Source: Propioniciclava sinopodophylli
Lineage (GTDB): Bacteria; Actinomycetota; Actinomycetes; Propionibacteriales; Propionibacteriaceae
Direction: 5' to 3'
Length of the DNA stretch: 64,000 bases
Assembly (NCBI RefSeq): GCF_004324755.1
Contig: NZ_SDMQ01000011.1
Location: 1-64,000, forward strand
The translations under genes and the position numbers were made by a program. How positions within the stretch are numbered: position 1 is the first letter of the stretch; each line of letters begins with the position of its first letter. Below the pieces are notes generated by a model that searched no databases, was not told the DNA's origin, and saw nothing but the letters and a program-made list of their open reading frames with translations. Shown here one piece after another: positions 10,334-20,265 of this stretch.

Positions 10334-12379
10334 TCAGATGTCGAGGAACCGGACGTCCTTGGCGTTGCGCTGAATGAAGCTCCTGCGCTGCTCGACGTCC
10401 TCCCCCATCAGGATGCTGAACATGTCGGAGGCCGCCGCGGCGTCCTCGAGGGTCACCTGCGCGAGCGTGCGCTGGCTGGGGTCCATGGTCGTGTTCCACA
10501 GATCCTCGGCGTCCATTTCGCCCAGGCCCTTGTACCGCTGGATCGGGTTCACATTGGGCAGCTTCTTGCCTGCGGCCTGGCCGGCGTCGCGCAGGGCGTC
10601 CCGCTCCTCGTCGGAGTAGGCCAATTCGTGCGGCGCGTTGGTCCACCGGAGGCGGAACAGCGGCGGCTGGGCGAGGTACACGTGGCCCGCCGAGATCAGC
10701 GGTCGCAGGAAGCGGAACAGCAGCGTGAGCAGCAGGGTGCGGATGTGCGCGCCGTCGACGTCGGCGTCCGCCATCAGCACGATCTTGTGGTAGCGCAGGC
10801 GATCGATGTCGAAGTCGTCGGAGAAGCCGGTGCCGAGGGCGTTGAAGATCGCCTCGACCTCCTTGTTGGCCAGGATGCGGTCCAGGCGCGCCTTCTCGAC
10901 GTTGAGGATCTTGCCGCGGATCGGCAGGATCGCCTGGGTGCGCGGGTCGCGCCCACCCTTGGCCGAACCGCCGGCGGAGTCACCCTCGACGATGAAGACC
11001 TCGCACTCGACCGGGTTGCGGCTCGAGCAGTCGGCCAGCTTGCCCGGCAGGGAGGTCGACCCGAGCAGCCCCTTGCGGCTGCGCGCCATGTCGCGCGCCT
11101 TGCGCGCGGCCAGGCGGGCGGCCGAGGCGGCCTGCGCCTTGCGGATGATGTCCTTCCCCTCGGAAGGGTTCTTCTCGAACCAGTCGCCGAGCAGGTCGTT
11201 GACGACCTTCTGCACGAAGCTCTTGGCCTCGGTGTTGCCCAGCTTGGTCTTGGTCTGGCCCTCGAACTGGGGCTCGCCCAGCTTGACCGAGATGATCGCG
11301 GTCAGGCCCTCGCGGATGTCGTCGCCGCTGGGCCGGTCCTCCTTCTTCTTGATCATCCCCCACGTCTCGCCCCACCGGTTCACGGTGTTGGTCAGCGCCG
11401 CACGGAAGCCCTCCTCGTGCGTGCCGCCCTCGTGGGTGTTGATGGTGTTGGCGAACGTGTGGACGCTCTCGGAGTACGAGCTGTTCCACTGCATGGCGAC
11501 CTCGAGCGACAGCTTGTCGGCCGGGTTCTCGGCGTCGATCGCGATCACGGTCGGGTGGATCGTGTCCTTGTTGCCGGTCAGGTACTTCACGTAGTCGATG
11601 AGGCCGTCGTCGTAGTGGAAGACGATCTCCTCGTCGTGGCCGTCCACGTCGTCGACGAAGTCGGCGAGCTCGTCCTCGCCGTCGTTGGTCGGGGTCGGGC
11701 GCGCGTCGATGAGCTTGATGGTGAGGCCCTTGTTGAGGAAGGCCATCTCGCGGAACCGGGTGGCGAGCGTCTGCCAGTTGTAGTGCGTGGTCTCGAAGAT
11801 CGTCGGCGACGCGTGGAACGTGACCGTGGTGCCGACCTCGTCGTCGTCGGCCAGCGGCTCGAGGCGCTGCAGGTCGTAGTCGGGGACGCCGAGGCTGAAC
11901 TCCTGGCGCCAGTGGTAGCCGTCGCGGCGGACGTCGACCTGGAACGTGTCGCTCAGCGCGTTCACCACGGAGGCGCCCACGCCGTGCAGGCCGCCGGAGA
12001 CCTTGTAGCCGCCGTCGCCGAACTTGCCGCCGGCGTGCAGCACGGTCAACGCCAACGTGACGGCCGGGATCTTCTCCTTGGGGTGGATGTCCACCGGGAA
12101 GCCACGGCCGTTGTCGGTGACCCGGACGCCGTCGCCCGGCAACAACTCGACCGTGATGAGGTCCGCGTACCCGGCCAGCGCCTCGTCGACAGAGTTGTCG
12201 ACGATCTCGTAGACGAGGTGGTGCAGGCCGCGCTCACCGGTGGAACCGATGTACATGCCGGGGCGCTTGCGCACCGCCTCGAGGCCCTCGAGCACCGTGA
12301 TGGCACTGGCGTCGTAGACGCCCGCCTCCACCGAGTGCGAGGAACCGTTGCGGGGCGTCGACTGGTTCGTGTCCGTCAC
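10334..12379 (-). CDS. gyrB: DNA gyrase subunit B
   Basis: 681 residues from GTG 12379, chosen because AAGGAG lies 11 bases upstream; longer frames begin in upstream DNA that is not conserved-looking. The GHKL ATPase shows NGRGFPVD and [15 protein letters not shown]. The Toprim domain has EGDSAGGSA and the metal-binding MADADVDG. The C-terminus ends [17 protein letters not shown], as in most GyrB proteins. The subunit hydrolyses ATP to drive supercoiling by GyrA. The usual upstream neighbour, dciA, is not adjacent: an RHS locus and a PEP-synthase regulator lie between (12.6-19.6 kb). The 228 bases upstream hold the gyrBA promoter region but no element I can place with certainty. Confidence 0.98.
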   Translation of the reverse strand: MTDTNQSTPRNGSSHSVEAGVYDASAITVLEGLEAVRKRPGMYIGSTGERGLHHLVYEIVDNSVDEALAGYADLITVELLPGDGVRVTDNGRGFPVDIHPKEKIPAVTLALTVLHAGGKFGDGGYKVSGGLHGVGASVVNALSDTFQVDVRRDGYHWRQEFSLGVPDYDLQRLEPLADDDEVGTTVTFHASPTIFETTHYNWQTLATRFREMAFLNKGLTIKLIDARPTPTNDGEDELADFVDDVDGHDEEIVFHYDDGLIDYVKYLTGNKDTIHPTVIAIDAENPADKLSLEVAMQWNSSYSESVHTFANTINTHEGGTHEEGFRAALTNTVNRWGETWGMIKKKEDRPSGDDIREGLTAIISVKLGEPQFEGQTKTKLGNTEAKSFVQKVVNDLLGDWFEKNPSEGKDIIRKAQAASAARLAARKARDMARSRKGLLGSTSLPGKLADCSSRNPVECEVFIVEGDSAGGSAKGGRDPRTQAILPIRGKILNVEKARLDRILANKEVEAIFNALGTGFSDDFDIDRLRYHKIVLMADADVDGAHIRTLLLTLLFRFLRPLISAGHVYLAQPPLFRLRWTNAPHELAYSDEERDALRDAGQAAGKKLPNVNPIQRYKGLGEMDAEDLWNTTMDPSQRTLAQVTLEDAAAASDMFSILMGEDVEQRRSFIQRNAKDVRFLDI

Positions 12380-12607
12380 AGACTTCACATCTCCTTGCAC
12401 GCGGACGCCGCCCTCGACAGTGAGTGCGGGGCGGCGACCCTTGAACTCCACCATCCTACTAGGAAGGCCCGCAAAACCCGTGCTTCGTGAGCGGAAATTT
12501 GCCCGTGTGCGGCCTAAAACGGCCGTTTGGACGCCTCGGCCCCCCCATTTCCGACCCCCGGTATGGGTCCGGGGGGTCACGGGACGCCAGACGCTTTCCG
12601 CGTCCGG

Positions 12608-13213
12608 TCAGCCCTCCTCGCGCCGTTGCCGCGCCCGCCGGGCGGCGCGGTGGGCCGCGACAGGACGCAGCAGCCAGCCCAGCAGCGCCGCGAAGGCACC
12701 CGCGGCCATGACGCGGAGCCCCACCATGTCCAGGGCCAGGCTCGCCCAGGCCATCGCCACGATGAGGCTGATCGACGTGATGAGGATGATGGCCAGCGGC
12801 AGGCCGGTGTACGCCGGGGGCTGCTCGCGCCGCTCCCGTTCCAGACGGGTGAGGCACTCGACCTCATACGGTGGCAACGACGGCGAGGCCAACAGCTCCT
12901 CCAGCCAGGCCACCTGCTCCGCGATGGGGGGACGGGCCATCCCCAGCACCTCCCCCGTACGGCACGCCTGCCAGACGCCGGCGTCCACGAACACGGGCAT
13001 GCCGGGGGCCCCGAGCGTGACCCCCCACGACAGGCGGTGCGACCAGATGCGCACCTCACCGATGTGCGTGCGGGCGCCGTACAGGCGGTCGCCCCAGCCG
13101 GGTGAGGTCATCTCCACCGGGTACCAGGCGTACCCGCGCTCGACCACCGCGCGGGCCAGGCGCCGCACCGGCTCGGGGGCGCGGGTCAAACCGTCGGGGA
13201 CGCCCGTGGTCAT
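12608..13213 (-). CDS. membrane protein coupled to the RHS gene, possible immunity or accessory factor
   Basis: 201 residues. ATG 13213 overlaps the RHS stop (ATGA), so the two genes are translationally coupled. The first 130 residues are soluble, rich in aromatic and basic residues (GYAWYPVEM, DRLYGARTHIG), with no motif I know. Residues 140-185 form two transmembrane helices (LAIILITSISLIVAMAWAS and a second), and the tail is very basic. In polymorphic-toxin loci the gene right after the RHS gene is commonly the immunity protein, and membrane forms exist. Because the RHS protein lacks an evident toxin domain, a role in anchoring or export is equally possible. Function not assigned. Confidence 0.7.
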   Translation of the reverse strand: MTTGVPDGLTRAPEPVRRLARAVVERGYAWYPVEMTSPGWGDRLYGARTHIGEVRIWSHRLSWGVTLGAPGMPVFVDAGVWQACRTGEVLGMARPPIAEQVAWLEELLASPSLPPYEVECLTRLERERREQPPAYTGLPLAIILITSISLIVAMAWASLALDMVGLRVMAAGAFAALLGWLLRPVAAHRAARRARQRREEG

Positions 13214-16200
13214 CCCGCACTCCCGGCCGGGACGAGCAGGCCACCCGGCGACGTGTCGAACCCCGGCGGGTCGTCGAACACGTAGAGCCCACCCGGCGTC
13301 TGGGACATCCCCGCGGGCGGCTCTGGGACCAGCAGCGACGGGGCGGGCGGCTCCAGCAGCAGCGGCGAGGGGGCCGGCGGCGCGGTCGGTGCCGTCGGGA
13401 CGGCCACGGGGGCCGTCGGGGTGACGGTCGGCGCCGGAGCGGTGACGACGGCCTCCGCGGCCTGGACCGCCGGGATGTCGGGCGCCTCGACCGCGGGAGC
13501 GGGCGCCGTGTTCGGCGTGTCGGGGCCACCGGAGTTGCCGAACACGTTGCTGGCCAGGTGGTCCACCCCACCGAAGACGCCGCCGAAGCCGACGCCCCAG
13601 AGGGCGGAGATGCCGATGTCCTGCCACGACGCCGGATCCCCGGTGATCCACCCGGTCAAGGCCGTCGACCCGGCGTTCGTCACGCCGCCGATGGCCGCAC
13701 CCGAACCCACGCGGGCCCACACGTTCCCGCCGAAAGATCCCGGGATGAGCCCGGTGACGGCGGACAGGCCCAACGACAGCGGGTCGAACGGCTCACCGGA
13801 GAAGGACTGCTGGATGAGGTCCGCGCCCATGCTGCCGACCGAGCCGATCAGCATGGTGGCGACCAGGGGGGCCGCCGGACCGGCGGCGATCGTCAAGGCC
13901 ACTGCTCCGGCCACGAGCAGGGCTCCCCCGACGAACATGGCCACGCTCTGCGCGTGCTGGGCGTCGTACGCCGTGATCCAGTCCGTGAGCTGCTGGTCGG
14001 TCAGCGGCGACAACCCGGTGGGGTCCAGGGCGTGGAGGGGGTTGTTGCCCGCGTAGCTGTACGGGTTTCCGCTCCAGCCGCTGCCGAAGACGGGGTCGAG
14101 CGGATCCCGGCTCAGGAAGCTGCGGGTGGCGGGATCGTGGACCCGCTTGCCCAGCCACTCCAGCCCGCCGAGCACCACCTCGCCAGCGGGACCCAGGGTC
14201 AGGCCGCCACCGAGGGCGTCCGCGCTGCCCGGTTCCCACGGGTCGGGGGCGTCGCCGCGCACGCCGCGCCACCCCGAGGGGAGCCACTGGTCGTGGCCGG
14301 CCACCGAGCCGGCCGCCCGCGTGACCGAATCCGAACCCACCTGGACGGGGGCTCCGGGCTGGCGTGCGGTGTCCCAGAAGACGTCGACGTCGTCGACCCG
14401 GGACAGCTCGCCAAGGGCGTCCACCAGCACCTCGCTGCGGCCCTGGGGGCCAGTGACCGAGGTGAGCCAGCCGAGGTCTCCCCAGGTGAACTCGATGCGC
14501 CCGTCGGGCCCGACCTCGCTGGTGCGGCGTCCGGCCCGGTCGTAGGTGTAGTGGGTGGCCACCCCGTCCGTCTCGCGCGTCGCCAGCTGCCCCGACGGCC
14601 CGTACGTGTAGGTGGTCGTCCGGCCCGCCGCGGTCTCGGCGACCAGGCGCCCCGCGGCGTCCCACGACCAGGTGTGCACGTCGTCGCCACTGCGGGCGGC
14701 GACGAGCTGTCCGGCCGCGTCGTGGGTGTACTCGGTGCGGACGCCGTCGCGCACGACCGCCGCCACCCGGCCGTCCTCGTCACGTTCGACCGTGGTGACG
14801 GCCTCGGCGCCCCTCGCGGTGCCGGTGTGTGAGACGACCAGGTTGCCCGTGTAGGCCCACTGCTGGGTACCGGCGGAGCTGGTCGCGGCGAGGACCCGCC
14901 CGGCGGCGTCCCGGCTGAACTCGAGGCGACCCGCGCCGTCCGCCTCGACCCAGGCCATCCGGCCAGCGGCGTCCCACCCGTAGGTGGTGCGCTCACCGTT
15001 GGGGCGCGTCATCGAGGAGCAGCGGCCGAGCACGTCGTAGGTCCACCGGACCGCGTGGGCGTCGCGGGCGCGCTCGACCAGACGACCCCGGGCGTCCCAC
15101 CGCAGGCGGTGGGTGACCCGGGCGCCCGGATCCTTGTCGTCGAGGACGGTCAGGGTGCGGGACTCCCCGTCGCGCCGGAACGCGGCGACGGTCCGGCCCG
15201 GTGACCCCAGGGTGGCCAGCGTCCCGTCGGGCGCGTACCCGTACTCGACGCGCTCCCCCGTCGCCAGCACGTTGGCGACCACGCGGCCGGCGGCGTCGTA
15301 CTCGGCACTGGCGGTGTTCCCCTCCGGGTCGGTCTGCGAGGTGCAGCGCCCGGCGGCGTTGAACGTGTGTGTCCACGTCGCTCCGTCGGGGTGGGTGATC
15401 CCCACCGTCCGTCCGAGCGCGTCATGGGTGAAGCGGGTGACCCCCCCGAGGGCGTTCGTGGCCGTGGCGACCTGCCCGGCTGCGTCGTAGGTGAAGCGGC
15501 GCAGTCCCCACATCCGGTCGCGCATCGCGACGACGCGCCCCGCGAGGTCATAGGTCCACCGGCGGGCGCCCTCGCCCGGGGCCTGGATGCTGGTCACCCT
15601 GCGGCAGGCGTCGTAGGTGTAGCGCGTCATGGCGCCGATGGGGTCGACCTCTTCGGTGGGGCGCCCGTCCGCGTCGTACACGAAGCGGTGCGTGGCCCCA
15701 TCGGGCAGCGTCGTCGACGCGAGGCGTCCGGCCCCGTCGTAGGTGTAGCGGGTCACGGAGCCGTCCGGACGGCGCAGCGTCGTCGGCCGACCCGCCGCGT
15801 CGCGCTCCAGGGCGGTCAGGGAGCCGTCCGGCCCCAGGAATTCGATCGGGAGTCCGCGCAGGTCGTACCGGGTCAGGTAGGAACCGAAGCCGGCCCTCGA
15901 GAAGGACTCGATGCGCCCGATGCGATCGGTGACCAGCAGGTCGTCCGGCCGGGAACCGCCGGGGTGTGCGGTGGCCAGGGCGCGGCGGTCGACGCTGCGG
16001 TCGAGGCTGGTCGCCACACCGGTGGGGTCCGTCGCCCGGGTCACCTGGCCGTTGACGTCGTGCTCCCACGACCACTGGTGCCCCTCGGGGTCGGTGACGG
16101 CCACGAGCCGCGACAGCGCGTCGTGGGTGTACTGCCAGGTGGATCCGTCCGGAAGGCGCAGGGCGGCGAGGTTGCCGATGTCGTCGACCGCCTGGGTCGT

Positions 16201-18492
16201 GCGGCGGCCCAGCGGGTCGGTCGTGGTGATGGCGCGCGGGTCGTGCTCGATGACCGTGCGGGCACCGTAGGGGTCGATGGAGGCGACCATCCGACCGCCC
16301 ACGCTGTACTCGAACCGCCACACCGCGCCGTCCGGGTCGCGGCGCTCGACCAGGTTCTCCCCCTCGTGGACGAACTCGGTGCGATGCCCCAGGGGCGTGA
16401 CCGTGGCGGTGACCCTTCCCCCGGCGTCCCGCTCGATGACGGACCGGTTCCCCTCGCCGTCGACGAGCGCGACCACGTCGCCGTGATCGTCGTACTCCAG
16501 CGCGATCTCGCGGCCGGTGGGGTCGGTGATGCCCACCACCGACTGGCCGTCCCACCGCAGCTGAGTGACGTTCCCCTCACCGTCCCGGACGGCGGTCGGC
16601 GTCCGGTCGTCCCCCTCGTAGGTGTACTCGACCGTGGCGACGGCCTCGCCGTTCTCGAGGGTGAGCGCGACGAGCCGGTCGTGGGCGTCCCACGTGTGGT
16701 CGGTGCGGGCGCCCGTCGGGGAGACGCGGGCGGTCAGGCGCGAACGCTCGTCGTACCCCAGCAGGGTGGTGGAGCCGTCCCGCTCGGTGAACATCACGGG
16801 GTGGCCGTACTTGTCCCAGGCCGTCGACTGGCGCTCGCCGTGGGCGTCCACCACGCCGACCAGGCGGGCGTGCTGGTCGTGGATCCACGTGTTGGCGCGC
16901 GTGCCGTCGGGATCCTCGACGACCGTCACGCGCCCGGGCAGGTAGCGGTACCGGGATTCGCGACCGTGGGCGGAGACCTGGCTCGTCACCCGGCCGGTCG
17001 CATCGTAGGTGTTGGTGGCCTCATGGACGCCGTCGGCGTCCGTCACCTGGTCGAGCAGGCCCGCGGCGTCCCACCGGTAGCGTCGCGTCCCGGTCCCGGT
17101 CGTCACCGCGACGAGGCGGCCGGACTGGTCGTACGCGTAGCGGACGCCTCGGCCGTCGGAGGCCCGCAGTTCGACCACGCGGTCGGCTTCCCACACCAGC
17201 TCGATGCCCCGGCCGCGCTCGTGCGAGAGCCCCTGGAGGCGCCCGCCGCCCCAGTCGAGACGAACCGTCGTGCCCGCCCCGCGGTGCAGGGCCGTGAGCT
17301 GCCCGGCCGCGTCGAACTCCCAGGTGCCGCCGCCGTTGTCGGTGATGCGGTACCCGTCGCCCTCGCGACCGAGCCAGTACGCCTCGACGGTCGCCCGGTC
17401 CCAGGCCTCGCCCAGGCGGGGGAACACGACCAGGCGGCCGTCCTGCCGCGTCCACCGGGCCTGCTCGTCGGTGAAGGCCAGCCGGGTCTCGGTCCAGGAC
17501 GACCATCCCGGGCCGAAGGCACCCACCCGGTCGTCCAAAGAGTTGTAGAGGCGGGTGAAAGCCAGGGTGGCCGCGCCGCCGGTGAAGCGCAGGTCGATCT
17601 CGGGCTCGACGAAGTTGCCTGTTGCGGCGTTGACGGGGTCGTCGGCGTACCCCGAGTTCGGCACGATGCCGTAGGCCTGCGGCCTCGTGATGACCAGGTC
17701 GTCACGGGTGGCGGCGACCCCGTTGGCCTGGAGGGCCGCCGTGATGCTCGCGTTGGGGATCGTCACGACGCCCTCGCCCCCGGCCTCCTCGAAGGCCGCG
17801 GCGACGGTGTTCGCCCAGAAGACGTCCTGCCCGTTGGCGGTGAGGTAGTTGTCGAAGGCCGTGAAGACGCCGGCGGCGCTGAGGGTTCCCCACCCGCACC
17901 CGCTGACGAAGTCGTCGTAGTGGCCGCGCAGGGTGCCCGGACGCCACGCGAGGGCATCGTTCGCGCCCTCGGAGTTGGAGGCGAAGGTGCGCAGGTGGGC
18001 CGGGCGGGCCGACGAGGTGCCCGATCCGCCCGAGCCGGTGAGAGGGTCGCGCGCCGGGGCAGGCGGGGTCGGGACGGACTGCGGCTCCTCGGGGTCCGGC
18101 GGCCCGAACGGCGGGCGCTCGCCGCCGGTGAAGAAGTCGACGATGTGCTCGCCCAGGTGGCGGTCCTCCTGGCGCTGCTTCCACTCGCGCGCGACCACCC
18201 GCCGCTCCTGCTCCTTGGTGGCGCACTCGGCCATGTAGTCGACCTTGGTGGCGACCTCGCGCAGGGCCGTGGCCAGGCGCTCGGCGTCCCCCGCCTGCGT
18301 CGTCCCATTCTGCTGGAACAGCTGGGAGTAGTAGCCGACGAAGTCGACCATGCCGTGGCTCACCCACGACGACCGAGACCCCGCCTGGCCATCGATCGCG
18401 TCGGCGGCGTTGCGACAGGAACGTGCGAGCGACTGCGCCGCCGAGTGGTCGAAGCGAACATCCGACTCGATGCCGTGCAGGGGGTCGACCAT
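13210..18492 (-). CDS. very large RHS/YD-repeat protein with WXG100-like N-terminus
   Basis: 1760 residues from ATG 18492 (AGAGGA upstream). Residues 1-120 form a helical WXG100-like region with an SWVSHGM turn, as in actinobacterial type VII substrates. A proline-rich linker (about 155-180) leads to a DUF6531-type start near residue 310 (DPVNAATGNF, then FTRLYNS and FGPGW). From about 400 to 1500 there are dozens of YD/RHS repeats (YTYDGAGRL, WDAAGRL, YAPDG), followed by the RHS core end NPYSYAGNNPLHALDPTG. After the core come glycine/alanine-rich hydrophobic helices of the pretoxin type, then about 110 proline/alanine-rich residues ending LLVPAGSAG. No nuclease, deaminase or other toxin fold is recognisable at the C-terminus, which is unusual. 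RHS shells normally enclose a cleaved toxin. The locus splits the conserved gyrB-dciA neighbourhood. Confidence 0.92.
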   Translation of the reverse strand: MVDPLHGIESDVRFDHSAAQSLARSCRNAADAIDGQAGSRSSWVSHGMVDFVGYYSQLFQQNGTTQAGDAERLATALREVATKVDYMAECATKEQERRVVAREWKQRQEDRHLGEHIVDFFTGGERPPFGPPDPEEPQSVPTPPAPARDPLTGSGGSGTSSARPAHLRTFASNSEGANDALAWRPGTLRGHYDDFVSGCGWGTLSAAGVFTAFDNYLTANGQDVFWANTVAAAFEEAGGEGVVTIPNASITAALQANGVAATRDDLVITRPQAYGIVPNSGYADDPVNAATGNFVEPEIDLRFTGGAATLAFTRLYNSLDDRVGAFGPGWSSWTETRLAFTDEQARWTRQDGRLVVFPRLGEAWDRATVEAYWLGREGDGYRITDNGGGTWEFDAAGQLTALHRGAGTTVRLDWGGGRLQGLSHERGRGIELVWEADRVVELRASDGRGVRYAYDQSGRLVAVTTGTGTRRYRWDAAGLLDQVTDADGVHEATNTYDATGRVTSQVSAHGRESRYRYLPGRVTVVEDPDGTRANTWIHDQHARLVGVVDAHGERQSTAWDKYGHPVMFTERDGSTTLLGYDERSRLTARVSPTGARTDHTWDAHDRLVALTLENGEAVATVEYTYEGDDRTPTAVRDGEGNVTQLRWDGQSVVGITDPTGREIALEYDDHGDVVALVDGEGNRSVIERDAGGRVTATVTPLGHRTEFVHEGENLVERRDPDGAVWRFEYSVGGRMVASIDPYGARTVIEHDPRAITTTDPLGRRTTQAVDDIGNLAALRLPDGSTWQYTHDALSRLVAVTDPEGHQWSWEHDVNGQVTRATDPTGVATSLDRSVDRRALATAHPGGSRPDDLLVTDRIGRIESFSRAGFGSYLTRYDLRGLPIEFLGPDGSLTALERDAAGRPTTLRRPDGSVTRYTYDGAGRLASTTLPDGATHRFVYDADGRPTEEVDPIGAMTRYTYDACRRVTSIQAPGEGARRWTYDLAGRVVAMRDRMWGLRRFTYDAAGQVATATNALGGVTRFTHDALGRTVGITHPDGATWTHTFNAAGRCTSQTDPEGNTASAEYDAAGRVVANVLATGERVEYGYAPDGTLATLGSPGRTVAAFRRDGESRTLTVLDDKDPGARVTHRLRWDARGRLVERARDAHAVRWTYDVLGRCSSMTRPNGERTTYGWDAAGRMAWVEADGAGRLEFSRDAAGRVLAATSSAGTQQWAYTGNLVVSHTGTARGAEAVTTVERDEDGRVAAVVRDGVRTEYTHDAAGQLVAARSGDDVHTWSWDAAGRLVAETAAGRTTTYTYGPSGQLATRETDGVATHYTYDRAGRRTSEVGPDGRIEFTWGDLGWLTSVTGPQGRSEVLVDALGELSRVDDVDVFWDTARQPGAPVQVGSDSVTRAAGSVAGHDQWLPSGWRGVRGDAPDPWEPGSADALGGGLTLGPAGEVVLGGLEWLGKRVHDPATRSFLSRDPLDPVFGSGWSGNPYSYAGNNPLHALDPTGLSPLTDQQLTDWITAYDAQHAQSVAMFVGGALLVAGAVALTIAAGPAAPLVATMLIGSVGSMGADLIQQSFSGEPFDPLSLGLSAVTGLIPGSFGGNVWARVGSGAAIGGVTNAGSTALTGWITGDPASWQDIGISALWGVGFGGVFGGVDHLASNVFGNSGGPDTPNTAPAPAVEAPDIPAVQAAEAVVTAPAPTVTPTAPVAVPTAPTAPPAPSPLLLEPPAPSLLVPEPPAGMSQTPGGLYVFDDPPGFDTSPGGLLVPAGSAG

Positions 18493-18671
18493 CGTGATGA
18501 GGTCCTCTCGGGGGTGGGACTCCGACGCTAGCAGCCGAGGTGTCGATCCTCCTTGTCGGGAGGTGGGGAGCACTCCCCGCACGGCAGAAGGGGCACACCG
18601 CAGGCCGCGACGCTGGGCAACATGACCGATTCTTGAGCGCACCTGCTGATGGGCGTGCAAGGGTCGGGGGC

Positions 18672-19556
18672 ATGACGGACGACGACCTCGAGATCCACCT
18701 CATCGCGGATTCCACCGGCGAGACCGCGGCCCGCATCGCCCGGGCGGCGGTCGCCCAGTTCCCCTCTCGTGACTTCACCCTCGTCCGGCACCGCCGGGTG
18801 ACCACCCCCGAGGCGCTCGTCACCGCGCTGGACGCCGTCCGCGCCCGGGAGGGGCGTCCCACCGCCGTCCTGTTCACCTTCGTGAGCGCCGACCGGGCCA
18901 AGGTCGCCGCGCAGGCGTGCGCGGAGATGGGCGTCCCGTACGCCGACCTGATGACGGACGCCGTGGCCGCCCTGCGCACCATCAGCGGCACCGAGCCGGA
19001 CCGCGTCCCACTGCGACCCGTCGGCGTCGAGGTCGACTACTTCACGCGGATCGCGGCCATCGACTTCGCCGTCCGCAACGACGACGGCGTCGCGCCCTCG
19101 GCGCTGCACGAGGGCGACATCTGCCTCGTCGGGCCGTCGCGCTCGGGCAAGACGCCCCTGTCGATCTTCCTGGGCTACCTCGGCTACAAGGTCGTGAACG
19201 TTCCGATCGTGCCCGGCATCGACCCGCCGCCGGAGCTGTTCGGCGTCGACCGCTGGCGCCTGGTCGGCCTCACGATGGACGCCGAGAAGCTCCAGCAAGT
19301 CCGCGCCGAGCGGGTCAAGGGTCAGGGCTACGCCCGCATGAAGGACGGCTACACCAACCTGCTCGCCATCTACGACGAGCTGGACGCCATGAAGGCCCTG
19401 CACCGGAAGCTCGGCTGCGCGGTGCTGAACACCACCGACATGGCGTTGGAGGAATCCGCCGCGCGCGTGATCGACATCGTCACCGAACGCGCCAAGCGCT
19501 TCGGGTCCACCCTGCGGCGGCCGGCCAACATCACCAGCGAGCTGCCCGGCGAGTGA
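18672..19556 (+). CDS. ppsR: PEP synthase / pyruvate phosphate dikinase regulatory protein (DUF299)
   Basis: 294 residues, standard for this family of bifunctional ADP/phosphate-dependent kinase-pyrophosphorylases. They switch PEP synthase or pyruvate phosphate dikinase off by threonine phosphorylation and on by phosphorolysis. Visible are the opening IHLIADSTGETA, the P-loop GPSRSGKTPLSIFLG near residue 153, and PIVPGIDPP. The target enzyme is not in the window. The start ATG 18672 has GGGTCGGGGG upstream, a weak ribosome site. It is divergent from the RHS gene and convergent with dciA. Pyruvate carboxylase at 60 kb acts at the same metabolic node. Confidence 0.93.
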   Translation: MTDDDLEIHLIADSTGETAARIARAAVAQFPSRDFTLVRHRRVTTPEALVTALDAVRAREGRPTAVLFTFVSADRAKVAAQACAEMGVPYADLMTDAVAALRTISGTEPDRVPLRPVGVEVDYFTRIAAIDFAVRNDDGVAPSALHEGDICLVGPSRSGKTPLSIFLGYLGYKVVNVPIVPGIDPPPELFGVDRWRLVGLTMDAEKLQQVRAERVKGQGYARMKDGYTNLLAIYDELDAMKALHRKLGCAVLNTTDMALEESAARVIDIVTERAKRFGSTLRRPANITSELPGE

Positions 19557-19618
19557 TGCCGGGTCACTGAGGGGCGAGCGCCGGCGGGCCTCGATGGCCC
19601 ACCCCCACCACACATGCT

Positions 19619-19670
19619 CCTCCAAAGTGAATCTGCACCCGCTCCAGCAGGTGCAGATTCACTTTCGAGG
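19619..19670. repeat. 52-bp palindromic element, copy 1
   Basis: Left arm AAAGTGAATCTGCACC, a CGCTCCAGCA loop, right arm GGTGCAGATTCACTTT: a perfect 16-bp stem bounded by CCTC and GAGG. It lies between the convergent ends of ppsR and dciA, where it could act as a two-way terminator, although no T run follows. The reverse complement closely matches a second copy at 63481-63532, which has the same length. Confidence 0.85.
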
Positions 19671-19743
19671 TGCAACTGTCGGACCTGCCGTTCCTGGTGG
19701 TCATGCTGGGCATGTGCGTCGGCGTCGGAGGGCCGGTGAAGCC

Positions 19744-20265
19744 TCAGCCGTAGGTGTCCCGCGGCCCGCGTCCCTTCACGGTGCGCGGGCCGTGGCGCCA
19801 GCTGGGCGCCTCCGGGCCGAGGATGCGCACGGCCTTCACTGTGCCGTCGCCCAGCGTGGCGTTCATCTTCGCGACGATCTGGGGAGCCATCAGCCGCAGC
19901 TGCGCCGCCCAGTTCGTCGAGGACGTCCGCACCACCACGACCCGGTCGACGTACGCCTCCGGCTTCGAGTGCTGTGCCACCGCGTCGCCGACGAGCTCGG
20001 GCCAGCGCCCCAGCAGCAGGTGCACGTTCACCTGGGTGCCCCAGCCGCGATTCTCGATCACGCTCTCCAGGGCCTCGCCCAGGCTGAGCGGATCCCCCTT
20101 CTCCTTGCCGGACGCCGTACGCCGCGGCGCCGGCCTCTTCCGCGGGGCCGGCTTCTGCGCCGGCGCGATCGAACGTCCGGCCGCCGCCGCGATCTGGCGG
20201 GCCAGGTCCAGCCCCGTCGGGTCGAACGGGACCTCGTCGGTCACCTCGTCGTCGGGATCACTCAT
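19744..20265 (-). CDS. dciA: DciA-like helicase-loading protein (DUF721)
   Basis: 173 residues. The C-terminal half is a DUF721 domain (LESVIENRGWG near residue 67, NWAAQLRLMAPQIVAKMN near 115). DUF721 is the core of DciA, which loads the replicative helicase in bacteria lacking DnaC or DnaI. The N-terminal 60 residues are a basic, proline/alanine-rich linker. The start overlaps the recF stop by 8 bases, so recF and dciA are co-translated, as in other actinobacteria. Here the gene is separated from gyrB by about 7 kb. Confidence 0.9.
   Translation of the reverse strand: MSDPDDEVTDEVPFDPTGLDLARQIAAAAGRSIAPAQKPAPRKRPAPRRTASGKEKGDPLSLGEALESVIENRGWGTQVNVHLLLGRWPELVGDAVAQHSKPEAYVDRVVVVRTSSTNWAAQLRLMAPQIVAKMNATLGDGTVKAVRILGPEAPSWRHGPRTVKGRGPRDTYG

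Noticed and set aside
15367-18531. 1054-codon open frame opposite the RHS gene
   Set aside because: Shadow of the YD repeats, no domain and no ribosome site.
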